A stretch of 64,000 nucleotides of DNA from G963665495 sp963677785. GTDB taxonomy: Bacteria; Desulfobacterota; Desulfovibrionia; Desulfovibrionales; Desulfovibrionaceae. The DNA lies in assembly GCA_963677785.2 (NCBI GenBank), contig CAXXDH010000003.1, forward strand, positions 1,674,001 through 1,738,000, read 5' to 3'. Of this stretch, positions 17,340 to 25,944 are shown one piece after another. Each line of letters starts with the position of its first letter. The first letter of the stretch is position 1. The position numbers were made by a program, and so were the translations under genes. The notes below the pieces were generated by a model. The model was not told the origin of the DNA. It saw only the letters and a list, made by a program, of their open reading frames with translations, and ran no database searches.

Positions 17340-18533
17340 TCAAAGAAAAATTTTCACCACAATTGAATTTGCGATGTCGATAAAGAACGAACAGACCAGA
17401 GGAACGACGATAAAGGCCTTATGGGAAGCGCCGTAACGTTCGGTGACCGAGGTCATGTTGGCGATGGCCGTGGGCGTGGATCCGAGGGAAAATCCGGCGA
17501 ATCCCGAACAGATCACGGCGGCGTCGTAGTTTTTCCCCATGCACGGAAAGATGACGAAAAGAATGAACACCGCCACCACCAGGGTCTGCACAGCCAGAAT
17601 GCTCAATATGGGCAGCGCGAGGGACATCACCGACCAGAGTTCCAGGCTCATCAAGGACATGGCCAGAAAAATGCCCAGGGCGATATCCGCTATGATCGCC
17701 AGGGAAATGGAATCGGACGGCCAGGGATATTTGGGAAACAGATTCGGGATGGTGTTGGTGACCACGATGCCCACCAGAAGGCAGGAAACAAACAGCGGCA
17801 GCGTAATGCCCTGGGATTTGAAAAAAGCGTCCAGCAGCCAGCCCAGCATGATGCAGAGCTGCGTGACGAAAAGGGCGCGCAGCACCTTGACGTAATCTAT
17901 GGAATTGTCCTCAGGGGCGTCTTCCATGATGCCGATGTCCGGCTGCTCGTGGACGGCGGGTTCGAGCTTGTGGCGTTTGATCAGAAAATTGGCGATGGGT
18001 CCGCCGAGAAGGCTCGACAGGACCAGACCGAATGTGGCGCAGGCCGTGCCGATTTCCATGGCGCGCTGCATTCCGTCGATTTTTTCCAGCTCCGGCGCCC
18101 AGGCGATCACAGTGCCGTGCCCGCCCACAAGCGCCAGCGTACCGCCCAGCAGTCCGGTTATCCTGTTCGCGCCGGTCAGCTGGGCAACGAAAGTTCCGGT
18201 CAGATTCTGCACGAACAGAAATCCCACGGTGAGCGCGAGCAGCAGAAGCAATGCCGGACCGCCGGTCACGAGCTTTTTGAAACTGGCATTGATGCCAATG
18301 GTGGTAAAAAAGTAGAGCAGCAGCCAGTCCCGGATGGTAAGGTTGAACGAAACGTCGATGGCAAAGCCATAGTGCAGCAAAGCCAGGACCAAAGAGGCCA
18401 GCAGGCCGCCGGTCACAGGTTCGGGAATTGAATAACGCCGCAGGATGGGGACGTGCTTGTTGATACGCCAGCCAATCAGGAAAACCATGATGCCAAGGTT
18501 CGCACTATCGAACTGCCCGATGGAATACTGCAT
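17340..18533 (-). CDS. gltS: sodium/glutamate symporter GltS
   Basis: Inner-membrane Na+-dependent glutamate transporter of 397 residues, ESS family. Visible family features are IPEPVTGGLLASLVLA near residue 36, LLLYFFTTIGINASFKKL, the first GGHGTVIAWAP re-entrant loop near 138, and GFAGFSLGSTPTAIANM near 350 with the second repeat's loop. About eleven hydrophobic segments are seen. A TTGACA box lies upstream on the minus strand (18643-18648) with a weak -10 17 bp away. It fits with aspartase and the APC permease as dicarboxylic amino-acid uptake, but it is not linked to them. Confidence 0.93.
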   Translation of the reverse strand: MQYSIGQFDSANLGIMVFLIGWRINKHVPILRRYSIPEPVTGGLLASLVLALLHYGFAIDVSFNLTIRDWLLLYFFTTIGINASFKKLVTGGPALLLLLALTVGFLFVQNLTGTFVAQLTGANRITGLLGGTLALVGGHGTVIAWAPELEKIDGMQRAMEIGTACATFGLVLSSLLGGPIANFLIKRHKLEPAVHEQPDIGIMEDAPEDNSIDYVKVLRALFVTQLCIMLGWLLDAFFKSQGITLPLFVSCLLVGIVVTNTIPNLFPKYPWPSDSISLAIIADIALGIFLAMSLMSLELWSVMSLALPILSILAVQTLVVAVFILFVIFPCMGKNYDAAVICSGFAGFSLGSTPTAIANMTSVTERYGASHKAFIVVPLVCSFFIDIANSIVVKIFL

Positions 18534-18715
18534 GCGCCCTCCTGCAGGTATCGCTTTTCCTTGAGGTTTATAGTACTATTAGTGGCATAGCAGAAAGCGG
18601 GCATGATGACCACGGCAAATGAAAAAGAGCAGTTGCCGCAGCTGTCAAACCCTTGTGGATACCATGCCTGGTCCTTCCGAGACTGAAAAAAATAAATACA
18701 GACTGGAGTTCCTTT

Positions 18716-20347
18716 ATGCAGACCGCTGATTCGGCTACCGTAACGCAACTGCGCGAGTTGAGTTTCAAGATCAACGAACTTTACGGCTACGGCCAGCGCG
18801 ACCAGGCCATTACTTTGCTAGACCAGGCAATGCAGCATGCCGGGGAACAGGACGCGGCTTACGCTCTTTTTTTCCGGGCCAAGAAAGCGGGCTATGAGGG
18901 CGATTTTGCACAGGCCGAGATTCTTTTGCGCCAGGCCCTCGAACTGCGTCCGGCCGATCCGTATCTGCTCAAAAATCTGGGAACCTGTCTCGGGCAGCAG
19001 AACCGGGACAACGAAGCCATCCCGTTGTTCGACCTGGCCATGGAGCTCAATCCCAAAGACAGCCGGACCTGGCTGGCCAAAGGCGTTTCCCTGTCCAAAC
19101 TCGGTCGCGAAGAAGAAGCCATCGCACATTATGACCGGGCTCTGGAGTACAACCCGAACAACTACAACGCCTGGAGGCAAAAAGGGGTTTCCTCATTGGA
19201 ACTGGGACGCGTACGCGATGCGCTGTCCTGTTATGAAAAGGCGCTCGAACTCAATCCCTCGGATTGCAGCTGCTGGCTGGACAAGGGGATCACCCTGGCC
19301 GAGCTTGATTACTGGGCGGACGCTTTGGAGGCGTTTGAAAAAGCGCTGGAACTGGAGCCTGAAAATCCCGACGTCTGGCGGGAAAAAGGCGTGGCCCTTT
19401 CCGGGTTGGGACGCGACCTGGAAGCCATCGACTGCTTTGACAGAGCCTTGACCATCAATGCGCAGGATGCCGACGCCTGGAGACAGAAGGGCGTCTCTTT
19501 GTCCTGTTCGGAGTGCGAAGAGGAAGCCCTGGGCTATTTTGACAAGGCCTTGCAGCTGCGTCCGGATGATTTCGACGCCTGGCGTCAGAAAGGCGTCACC
19601 CTCTGCTCGCTCGGGCGGCAGGAAGAGGCTCTGGCCGCGTTCGACGCGGCTCTGGAAAAAAATCCGCTGGACTATCACACCTGGCGCCAGAAAGGCGTGG
19701 CTCTGTCGCAGCTGGGGAACGAAGAACAGGCCCTGGAGCATTTCGACAAGGCCCTTTCCCTGAATCCGGGCGATCCGCGTTCCTGGCGGGAGAAAGGCAT
19801 TTCCCTGTCGCATCTGGAGGATCATGAAGCCGCGCTTTACTGCTACGGGCAGTCGCTGGATCTGGTGGATGCTGACGCATGCTATACGTGGTATCTCAAA
19901 GGGCTGGCCCTGCTGGAGCTGCAGCGGGCCACGGAAGCCGTCGCCGCATTCGACCAGGCCATCAGCCTCAACCCCGACGATTCGGACGCCTGGTTTTACA
20001 AGGCCAGGGCCCTGGCCCAGTTGGATCGCGGCGATGAAGCCCTGGTCTGCTTCGACCGGACTCTGGAACTTGTGCCGGAAGATTACGAAGCCTGGCGGGA
20101 CAAAGGTCAGGCCCTGTCCGGTCTCAACCGCCAGGAGGAAGCGCAGAAATGTTTCGAAGGCGCTCTGGAGCGTCTGAACGACGAACCCGAGGACCTGGCG
20201 GAACGGGCCTACGTGCTCTACAAGCTTTTTCGTGAGGAAGAAGCCGCGGAGTTGATCCAGGAACTACGCCGGCGCTTTCCCCATTCCGATCATGTGGAAA
20301 ACGTTTACCAGTTTCTGGCCGGAGCCCTGGGTTTTACCAGGGATTGA
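18716..20347 (+). CDS. large TPR-repeat protein
   Basis: Protein of 543 residues made of about fourteen very regular 34-residue tetratricopeptide repeats. The repeating consensus is roughly DAWRQKGVSLSxLGRxEEAL followed by xCFDKALxLNPxD. No signal peptide or membrane segment is visible, so it is likely a cytosolic scaffold. ATG 18716 follows TGGAG at 18704-18708; the in-frame ATG 18653 would add 21 residues without a ribosome site. It is convergent with the amidohydrolase gene. Interaction partner unknown. Confidence 0.85.
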   Translation: MQTADSATVTQLRELSFKINELYGYGQRDQAITLLDQAMQHAGEQDAAYALFFRAKKAGYEGDFAQAEILLRQALELRPADPYLLKNLGTCLGQQNRDNEAIPLFDLAMELNPKDSRTWLAKGVSLSKLGREEEAIAHYDRALEYNPNNYNAWRQKGVSSLELGRVRDALSCYEKALELNPSDCSCWLDKGITLAELDYWADALEAFEKALELEPENPDVWREKGVALSGLGRDLEAIDCFDRALTINAQDADAWRQKGVSLSCSECEEEALGYFDKALQLRPDDFDAWRQKGVTLCSLGRQEEALAAFDAALEKNPLDYHTWRQKGVALSQLGNEEQALEHFDKALSLNPGDPRSWREKGISLSHLEDHEAALYCYGQSLDLVDADACYTWYLKGLALLELQRATEAVAAFDQAISLNPDDSDAWFYKARALAQLDRGDEALVCFDRTLELVPEDYEAWRDKGQALSGLNRQEEAQKCFEGALERLNDEPEDLAERAYVLYKLFREEEAAELIQELRRRFPHSDHVENVYQFLAGALGFTRD

Positions 20348-20419
20348 GCCGCTCCCGTAGCGCAAGCCCGTGCCTCATTAAACGCAGCGGGCTTGCGGAA
20401 CATCAGAAATGCGGCTCAA
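20344..20419. terminator. nested inverted repeats between convergent genes
   Basis: An inner 10-bp perfect stem (CGCAAGCCCG 20361-20370 with CGGGCTTGCG 20388-20397) lies inside an outer 9-bp stem (TTGAGCCGC 20344-20352 with GCGGCTCAA 20411-20419). The outer arms include both stop codons. No long T-run is present. A bidirectional termination or 3'-end protection role is inferred. Confidence 0.55.
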
Positions 20420-21501
20420 GCCGCCTTGTCCTTGGGAACGGCCTGGAGCTGCGCGCCGGGCAGCAGGCGCAGGAAATTGTCCAGGGCCACCTTTTGCGCC
20501 GCGGCCGGTTCCAGGGCGTCCAGCAGCGCATAGTATTTGACGATGTTGTGGTGGTAGGTGGCGAAATGGCCGATGTTGTCCGAGCCGATAAAAATTCTGT
20601 CTTGAAAGTCCGCCACCAGAGCCAGCCACTCCGGCCGGACTTCGCCTTTGGCGTTCAGTACGTAATTTTCAAACATGATCCAGGAAAGATCCAGATGCAG
20701 GTTGCTGTGTTTTTCCAGCATGTCCCGCAGCATGGCCGTATACTCCTGCTGGTCCAGGTCGAGATAGCGCGATAATCCGGCATGGGCCCAGATGAATTTG
20801 GTCTTGGGGTGGTTGGACAGGGCTTCGCGTACTTCGTAGGCATAAATCGGTTTGTCCAGGCGGTTTCTGGATGTCGCGTTGTTGTGCAGGCATACCGGCA
20901 GATTGCGTTCCGCAGCCAGATCGTAAATGGCGGCAAGAGCCGGATGGTTGCCCCGGGCGGTTTCCCCGTACGTGAGATTGGTCAAATCGTCCCTGTGGCC
21001 GAAAATTTCACCGATGCCCTGCCAGACGTCCGGATATTCATCCAGCATACGCCGGACATGCAGGATTGCGTGCTTATCCGTGGCGTTGATGCCGCAGATA
21101 AAGGGGTGAAAGCGTTTTTTGTCGGTTGCTGAAAGCTCCTGATAGCGCCGGGCGATGATGAAATCCGTGGCCGTGTACCAATACGTACGTCCGTTGTCGT
21201 CCAGGTAATAGGTTGGTTCCAGTGGGGCGGCCGCATCCCATTTTTTTATCAGCGGCATGCCCGAGAACATGATGTGTTCCACGCCAGCGGCATCCATGGA
21301 AGCGATCAAGGCCTGCATTCCTTCGGTTTTTTGAATAAAGTCCAGATAATGGAAATGGCCGTCGGCGACCTTGTAGCGTACGGGCGCCGGAGGAGTGTCC
21401 GCCGCGGCCTGCGCCAGAGCCCAGGCCGGTTGCAGCACCGGGGCCATGCCGCAGGCCAGGGCCCCGGCTGCTGTCCATTTCAGAAAAGATCTGCGGTCCA
21501 T
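20416..21501 (-). CDS. Tat-exported amidohydrolase-2 family metal-dependent hydrolase
   Basis: Protein of 361 residues. The N-terminus MDRRSFLKWTAAGALACGM is a twin-arginine signal (RRSFLK) with cleavage probably after WALAQA, so the enzyme acts in the periplasm. The mature part is a TIM-barrel amidohydrolase: ADGHFHY gives the HxH metal pair, EIFGH and PVCLHNN are mid-barrel strands, FIWAHAG supplies a further His, and FIGSDNIG gives the late Asp. The family contains decarboxylases and lactonases; the substrate is unknown. It is convergent with the TPR gene, with about 145 bp of intergenic DNA upstream. Confidence 0.83.
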   Translation of the reverse strand: MDRRSFLKWTAAGALACGMAPVLQPAWALAQAAADTPPAPVRYKVADGHFHYLDFIQKTEGMQALIASMDAAGVEHIMFSGMPLIKKWDAAAPLEPTYYLDDNGRTYWYTATDFIIARRYQELSATDKKRFHPFICGINATDKHAILHVRRMLDEYPDVWQGIGEIFGHRDDLTNLTYGETARGNHPALAAIYDLAAERNLPVCLHNNATSRNRLDKPIYAYEVREALSNHPKTKFIWAHAGLSRYLDLDQQEYTAMLRDMLEKHSNLHLDLSWIMFENYVLNAKGEVRPEWLALVADFQDRIFIGSDNIGHFATYHHNIVKYYALLDALEPAAAQKVALDNFLRLLPGAQLQAVPKDKAA

Positions 21502-21660
21502 GGGATTCTCCTTTTCAATAATTGGTTAGAGCCAACGTGCTCGATGCTTCACAAGCGGTGTTATCGGCGGCATACCTGAAAAACACTATGTTTAAGGCTA
21601 TAACCCGTAACGGTATTTAAGGTCTAGCCCCGTCCGGCTGTTCTGGTGTATGCTTTCGCC

Positions 21661-23046
21661 ATGGGATACAAGATACTGATTATAGACGATGAAGACGCCA
21701 TCCGTTTTTCCTTGCGCGGCGTGTTGGAAGATGAAGGGCACGAGGTGCTGGAAGCGGCCACCGGAGAGGAGGCGCTCGATATTCTGGGCAAGGAAACGCC
21801 GGATCTGCTTTTTCTGGATATCTGGCTGCCCGGCATGGACGGGTTGAGCGTTCTGGACGCTTTTCAGCCCAGAGAAGGAGCCCCGCCGGTCATTGTGATT
21901 TCCGGTCACGGCAACATTGAAACCGCTGTCTCCGCCATCAAGAAAGGCGCTTTTGATTTTATCGAAAAGCCGCTTTCCCTGGAAAAAGTCGTTATCACCA
22001 CCAACAAGGCGCTGGAGTTTCACGAGCTGCAAAAGGAAAATCTGGCCTTGCGCAGCAACCTGCGGGCCTCCACGGTGCAGGACTTCACCGGCAGATCAGC
22101 TGTGATCGAATCCCTGCGCCAGCAGGTGGCCCGGGTGGCGCCCACGGACGCCTGGGTGCTGATCACCGGCGAAAACGGCACGGGCAAGGAAATTCTGGCC
22201 CGCTCCATCCACAACCAGAGCCGCCGTTCTTACAAGGCCATTGTGGCCGTCAATTGCGCTGCCATCCCCGAAGAACTCATCGAGAGCGAACTGTTCGGCC
22301 ACGAGAAAGGCTCCTTTACCGGCGCCGACAGCGCCCAGGCCGGAAAGTTCGAAATGGCCCACAAGGGCACCTTGTTTCTGGACGAGATCGGCGATATGAG
22401 CCTGAAGACCCAGGCCAAGATTCTGCGTATTTTGCAGGAGCAGGTTTTCGAACGCGTGGGCGGCCGCAAGACCATCCGCGTGGACGTCCGGGTCATTGCC
22501 GCCACCAACAAGAATCTGGAAGAACAAATCAAGGCCGGCGCTTTTCGCGAGGACCTCTACTACCGTCTCAAGGTTTTCCCCCTGGAAGTGCCGCCGCTGC
22601 GCGCGCGTACGGACGATATCCCCCTGTTCATTGACGAGTTCTCGGCCCGGTTGACACGGGAGAGCGGACTCAAACCCTTGTCCTTTTCGCCCGAGGCCAT
22701 GGACCTGCTCAAACGCTATCCCTGGCCGGGCAACGTCCGCGAGCTCAAGAATTTCATCGAACGGATGCAGATCATGTACATGGGCAGCGTGGTGACGCCC
22801 GAACAGCTGCCGTCAGAATTTCTGCGCGATTCCAATACGCCGTCCACCGCGGCCATGGCCGACGCCGGCATCGAAAGCGGCATGGTGGATTTCAAGGCCG
22901 CCCGCGCGCAGTTCGAAATCCGGTTCCTGGAGGCCAAGCTCAAGGAATGCGGCGGCAACGTGGCCGCTCTGGCCGAAGCCATTAACATGGAACGCAGCTA
23001 CCTCTACCGTAAGCTCAAAACCTACGGCATCAGTGTCTCGGAATAG
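21661..23046 (+). CDS. sigma-54-dependent response regulator (NtrX-like)
   Basis: Transcriptional activator of 461 residues. The receiver domain (1-120) has ILIIDDEDAIRF and the phospho-acceptor Asp in LLFLDIWLPGMDG; ISGHGNIETAVSAIKKGAFDFIEKPL is close to NtrX. The AAA+ domain (about 140-380) carries Walker A GENGTGKE, the sigma-54 loop GSFTGA (a GAFTGA variant with Ser), Walker B GTLFLDEIGDM and WPGNVRELKNFIE. A Fis-type helix-turn-helix (NVAALAEAINMERSYLYRKL) ends the protein. No sensor kinase gene is adjacent. I prefer ATG 21661, which begins the receiver; ATG 21646 adds five residues. A terminator follows directly. Confidence 0.9.
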   Translation: MGYKILIIDDEDAIRFSLRGVLEDEGHEVLEAATGEEALDILGKETPDLLFLDIWLPGMDGLSVLDAFQPREGAPPVIVISGHGNIETAVSAIKKGAFDFIEKPLSLEKVVITTNKALEFHELQKENLALRSNLRASTVQDFTGRSAVIESLRQQVARVAPTDAWVLITGENGTGKEILARSIHNQSRRSYKAIVAVNCAAIPEELIESELFGHEKGSFTGADSAQAGKFEMAHKGTLFLDEIGDMSLKTQAKILRILQEQVFERVGGRKTIRVDVRVIAATNKNLEEQIKAGAFREDLYYRLKVFPLEVPPLRARTDDIPLFIDEFSARLTRESGLKPLSFSPEAMDLLKRYPWPGNVRELKNFIERMQIMYMGSVVTPEQLPSEFLRDSNTPSTAAMADAGIESGMVDFKAARAQFEIRFLEAKLKECGGNVAALAEAINMERSYLYRKLKTYGISVSE

Positions 23047-23063
23047 GGGAAGGCCTCCGGCGG

Positions 23064-23095
23064 CCAGAGAACCTTTTTGGAAAAAGGTTCTCTGG
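23064..23095 (+). terminator. long perfect hairpin after the NtrX-like gene
   Basis: A 15-bp perfect stem (CCAGAGAACCTTTTT with AAAAAGGTTCTCTGG, 2-nt loop) lies 18 bp after the stop codon and is preceded by the GC-rich palindrome GGCCTCCGGCGGCC. The stem itself is AT-rich at its tip; termination is likely in either direction. Confidence 0.7.
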
Positions 23096-23228
23096 ACTCT
23101 CCAAAAACTTTAACAGGTAAAAATTAATCGTGAAATAGGGGAGACTATTTTAGAGAGTCTTAGCGACATCAAGAAATGAAAGCAGGTTAAACCGCCGCGG
23201 GCATTCCTGTTTCTGGGGGTAACACGTC

Positions 23229-23720
23229 TCAGCTCTTCATGTTCACGTATTGCAGCGGCACTTCCAGGTCGGCGTCCTTGACCAGGCTGATGACGCTTTG
23301 CAGGTCGTCGATTTTTTTGGCAGTGACCCGAACCTGTTCGTCCTGGATGGACGACTGGACCTTGAGTTTGCTGTCTTTGATCATTTTGACGATTTTTTTG
23401 GCCTGATCTTTGGATATTCCCTCGATAATACCGATTTCCGCCTTGACCTGGCCTTTGGACGTGGGTTCGGTTTCGCCGAATTCCAGGACCTTGGGGTCCA
23501 CTTTGCGGCGTACGCATTGGGTCAGCAGCATTTCGCGAACCGCCTTGAATTTCATCTCATCGCCGGTGACCAGGGTGATTTTCTTGTCCTTGCGGTTCAG
23601 GTTGAGTTCTGTGGTGACGCCGCGGAAATCGTAACGGGTTTCGATTTCCTTTTTGACGTTGTTTATGGCATTGTCCACTTCCTGCAAGTCCACCTTGCTG
23701 ACGATATCAAAAGAAGGCAT
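23229..23720 (-). CDS. YajQ/UPF0234 family nucleotide-binding protein
   Basis: Protein of 163 residues of the YajQ family, whose members bind nucleotides and in some bacteria cyclic di-GMP. Landmarks are MPSFDIVSKVDLQEVDNAIN, ETRYDFRGVTTELN, the KAEIGIIEGISKDQAKKIVK block and KLKVQSSIQDEQVRVTAKK. Length is normal. ATTCCTCC on the plus strand just upstream of the start gives a strong GGAGGAAT ribosome site. It is cytosolic. No linked gene points to a specific process. Confidence 0.92.
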   Translation of the reverse strand: MPSFDIVSKVDLQEVDNAINNVKKEIETRYDFRGVTTELNLNRKDKKITLVTGDEMKFKAVREMLLTQCVRRKVDPKVLEFGETEPTSKGQVKAEIGIIEGISKDQAKKIVKMIKDSKLKVQSSIQDEQVRVTAKKIDDLQSVISLVKDADLEVPLQYVNMKS

Positions 23721-23930
23721 GTCTCATTCCTCCATGCTGACGTACGGATACATTCCAGCTTGTGCTTATGGGATTTTTCGTTCAACCGAACGAGGGTACC
23801 CTATACAGGCTCGTGTCCGCTTCGGCAAGGCCTGTTCCTTTCGGACAACCCGTGGCACGGTTGATCCTCTGACAGTAACACGGTAAACAACATTTTATTG
23901 TTGCGCGTATGACCGGAGTATGTTCTTACT

Positions 23931-24653
23931 ATGAAAGTCCAGGACTACCAGAAGTATCAGGACGCTTCCGTTGAGCTCCTGGAAGTGCAGGCGGCCGGAA
24001 GACATTGGCAGATTGAACGCAGCGCTGATTTGGAAACTCTTTGGGAGGAAATATGCGCTGACGGCTCACTGGATGCGGACGAACGCTTGCCCTATTGGGC
24101 TGAAATATGGCCATCCAGTCTGTTTTTGTGCGACTGGCTGTGGCGACGGCGCGATATGCTGGCAGGGGCGCGTTGTCTGGACCTGGGCTGCGGTCTGGGA
24201 TTGAGCGCGCTGGTGGGCGCCTGGTACGGCGCCGACGTGGTGGGCATGGATTACGAATGGCCCGCTCTTTATTATGCCCGCCGCAACGCCCTGCGCAACG
24301 GACTGTGCGACACGGCGGACGCGGATACGCGTCATGCGCCCGGCTGGGTGCTGGGCGACTGGCGGCAGCCCGCCGTGAAAGCCGGCGCTTTCTCGTGTAT
24401 CTGGGGCGCCGACGTCATGTATGAACGGCGTTTTATCGAACCTGTGGCAGCCATGCTGGAATACGCGCTCGCTCCGGGCGGCACGGTCTGGTTCGCGGCG
24501 CCGGAGCGCAAACTGGTCGGGCCTTTCAGTACGCATCTGGAAGGATTGGGCTGGACCTCCCGCAAGGCGGCCGCGGAACAAGTCCGGCCGGTTACGGTGG
24601 CCGGTCCGGAAGTCCTGGTGAATATCTGGGAATTCAGAAAAAAAGGTGCATAA
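23931..24653 (+). CDS. class I SAM-dependent methyltransferase
   Basis: Protein of 240 residues with a Rossmann methyltransferase core. YWAEIWPSSLFLCDWL near residue 56 and LDLGCGLGLSALVGAWYGAD (motif I) near 84 are followed by the acidic motif II VVGMDYEW and FSCIWGADVMYE (motif IV). The pattern resembles the protein-lysine methyltransferase group that includes ETF-beta and nicotinamide-type methyltransferases. The substrate is unknown. It is followed after 17 bp by nikR, so the three genes through folE2 probably form one transcript. Confidence 0.82.
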   Translation: MKVQDYQKYQDASVELLEVQAAGRHWQIERSADLETLWEEICADGSLDADERLPYWAEIWPSSLFLCDWLWRRRDMLAGARCLDLGCGLGLSALVGAWYGADVVGMDYEWPALYYARRNALRNGLCDTADADTRHAPGWVLGDWRQPAVKAGAFSCIWGADVMYERRFIEPVAAMLEYALAPGGTVWFAAPERKLVGPFSTHLEGLGWTSRKAAAEQVRPVTVAGPEVLVNIWEFRKKGA

Positions 24654-24670
24654 GCCGCAAGGAGTCAATC

Positions 24671-25090
24671 ATGGGACAAACCATCAGATTCGGCGTATCG
24701 TTGGACTCGGAACTTTTGGAAAAATTCGATCAACTCTGCGAGGAGCGCTGCTACCAGACCCGTTCCGAAGCCATTCGCGACCTGATTCGCAATACGCTTG
24801 TGCAGAAAGAATGGGAAGACACGGACAGGGTCCTGGCCGGAACCCTGACGCTGGTCTACGACCATCACAAAAGCGACCTGGCCCAGAAACTTACTGAAAT
24901 GCAGCATGAGGTGCACGATGTGATTCATTCGTCCCTGCATGTGCATCTGGACCATGACAACTGTCTTGAGGTCCTGATCATGCGCGGTCCGGGCAAGGCC
25001 GTACGCGATGCCGGGCAGCGCCTGATTTCCACCAAGGGCGTGAAGCACGGCCAACTGAACCTGACTACCACGGGAGAAGATCTTGTCTGA
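24671..25090 (+). CDS. nikR: nickel-responsive transcriptional regulator NikR
   Basis: Repressor of 139 residues. The N-terminal ribbon-helix-helix reads IRFGVSLDSELLEKFDQLC with RSEAIRDLIRN. The C-terminal ACT-like metal domain has the nickel ligands in VIHSSLHVHLDHDNCLEV (two His and Cys) plus the upstream His of LVYDHHKSDL. Binding of Ni(II) is known to switch DNA binding in the family. An AAGGAG ribosome site precedes ATG 24671. The 3' end overlaps folE2 by 8 bp. No nickel transporter gene is present in the window. Confidence 0.93.
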   Translation: MGQTIRFGVSLDSELLEKFDQLCEERCYQTRSEAIRDLIRNTLVQKEWEDTDRVLAGTLTLVYDHHKSDLAQKLTEMQHEVHDVIHSSLHVHLDHDNCLEVLIMRGPGKAVRDAGQRLISTKGVKHGQLNLTTTGEDLV

Positions 25091-25913
25091 TACGGAGCAG
25101 TGCCGGACAGCGGGCCGGGCGCAAAGCGGGCAGATGCACGACGTGCAAAGCGGTCCGGCGTCCGTTGCCCTGGCTATTGACAGAGTCGGAGTCAAGGAAG
25201 TGGACTTCCCCATTTCCGTGCAGGACCGGGCCAATGATCACCAGCATGCGGTTGCCAGCGTGGACATGGGGGCGGATCTGCCCGCCGCGTTCAAGGGTAC
25301 GCACATGAGCCGCTTTGTGGAAGCGCTCGAGGCCTGGTCCGGCGTTTTGAATTATGCCAATGTCAAATCCCTGCTGTCGGATATTCTGGAGCGCCTGGAC
25401 GCGCGCAAGGCCTATGTCAGTTTCGCGTTTTCTTTTTTCCAGCAAAAGAGCGCGCCCATAAGCGGCAGCAAGGGCATGATGGCCTATCCGTGCCGGATGG
25501 TGGGCGAACTGCGGCAGGGAGAATCCCGTCCGGAGTTCAACCTGGCCGTGGACGTGCCGGTGATGACGGTCTGTCCCTGTTCTCTGGCCATCTGTGACGA
25601 GGGCGCGCACAGCCAGCGGGCCATCATCAAAATGAACTGCCGGATGCAAGGCTTGCTCTGGATCGAGGATCTCATCGAAATCGGCGAGGCAGCGGCGTCA
25701 TCTCCGGTGTACACGCTTCTCAAGCGCGAAGATGAAAAACAGGTCACCGAACAGGCCTTTGCCAATCCGGCCTTTGTGGAAGACGTCGTACGTACGGTGG
25801 CCCAGTCTTTGGAAGCCCATCCGCGCGTCTCCTGGTACAGCGTGGTGGTGGAAAGCCAGGAGTCCATTCACAACCACAACGCGTTCGCGGGAATCGAAAA
25901 AACCAAGGCCTGA
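25083..25913 (+). CDS. folE2: GTP cyclohydrolase FolE2 (type IB)
   Basis: Enzyme of 276 residues that converts GTP to dihydroneopterin triphosphate, the first step of folate and pterin synthesis, using a metal-flexible active site instead of the zinc site of FolE1. The key stretch VPVMTVCPCSLAICDEGAHSQRA holds the catalytic Cys near residue 160, with DRVGVKEVDFPISVQD near 35 and FKGTHMSRFVEAL near 75. The start is a TTG at 25083 with GGGAG before it, inside the 3' end of nikR; ATG 25134 is an alternative. Coupling to nikR is structural; a regulatory link is inferred only. Confidence 0.9.
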   Translation: MSDTEQCRTAGRAQSGQMHDVQSGPASVALAIDRVGVKEVDFPISVQDRANDHQHAVASVDMGADLPAAFKGTHMSRFVEALEAWSGVLNYANVKSLLSDILERLDARKAYVSFAFSFFQQKSAPISGSKGMMAYPCRMVGELRQGESRPEFNLAVDVPVMTVCPCSLAICDEGAHSQRAIIKMNCRMQGLLWIEDLIEIGEAAASSPVYTLLKREDEKQVTEQAFANPAFVEDVVRTVAQSLEAHPRVSWYSVVVESQESIHNHNAFAGIEKTKA

Positions 25914-25944
25914 AATCCGCATCCGCGGGAAGCTTTCCCCTGAG

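Noticed and set aside
23820..23870. TGGCACGG sequence as a sigma-54 promoter before the methyltransferase
   Set aside because: The -24 half looks good, but 10 bp later the sequence is CC instead of GC.
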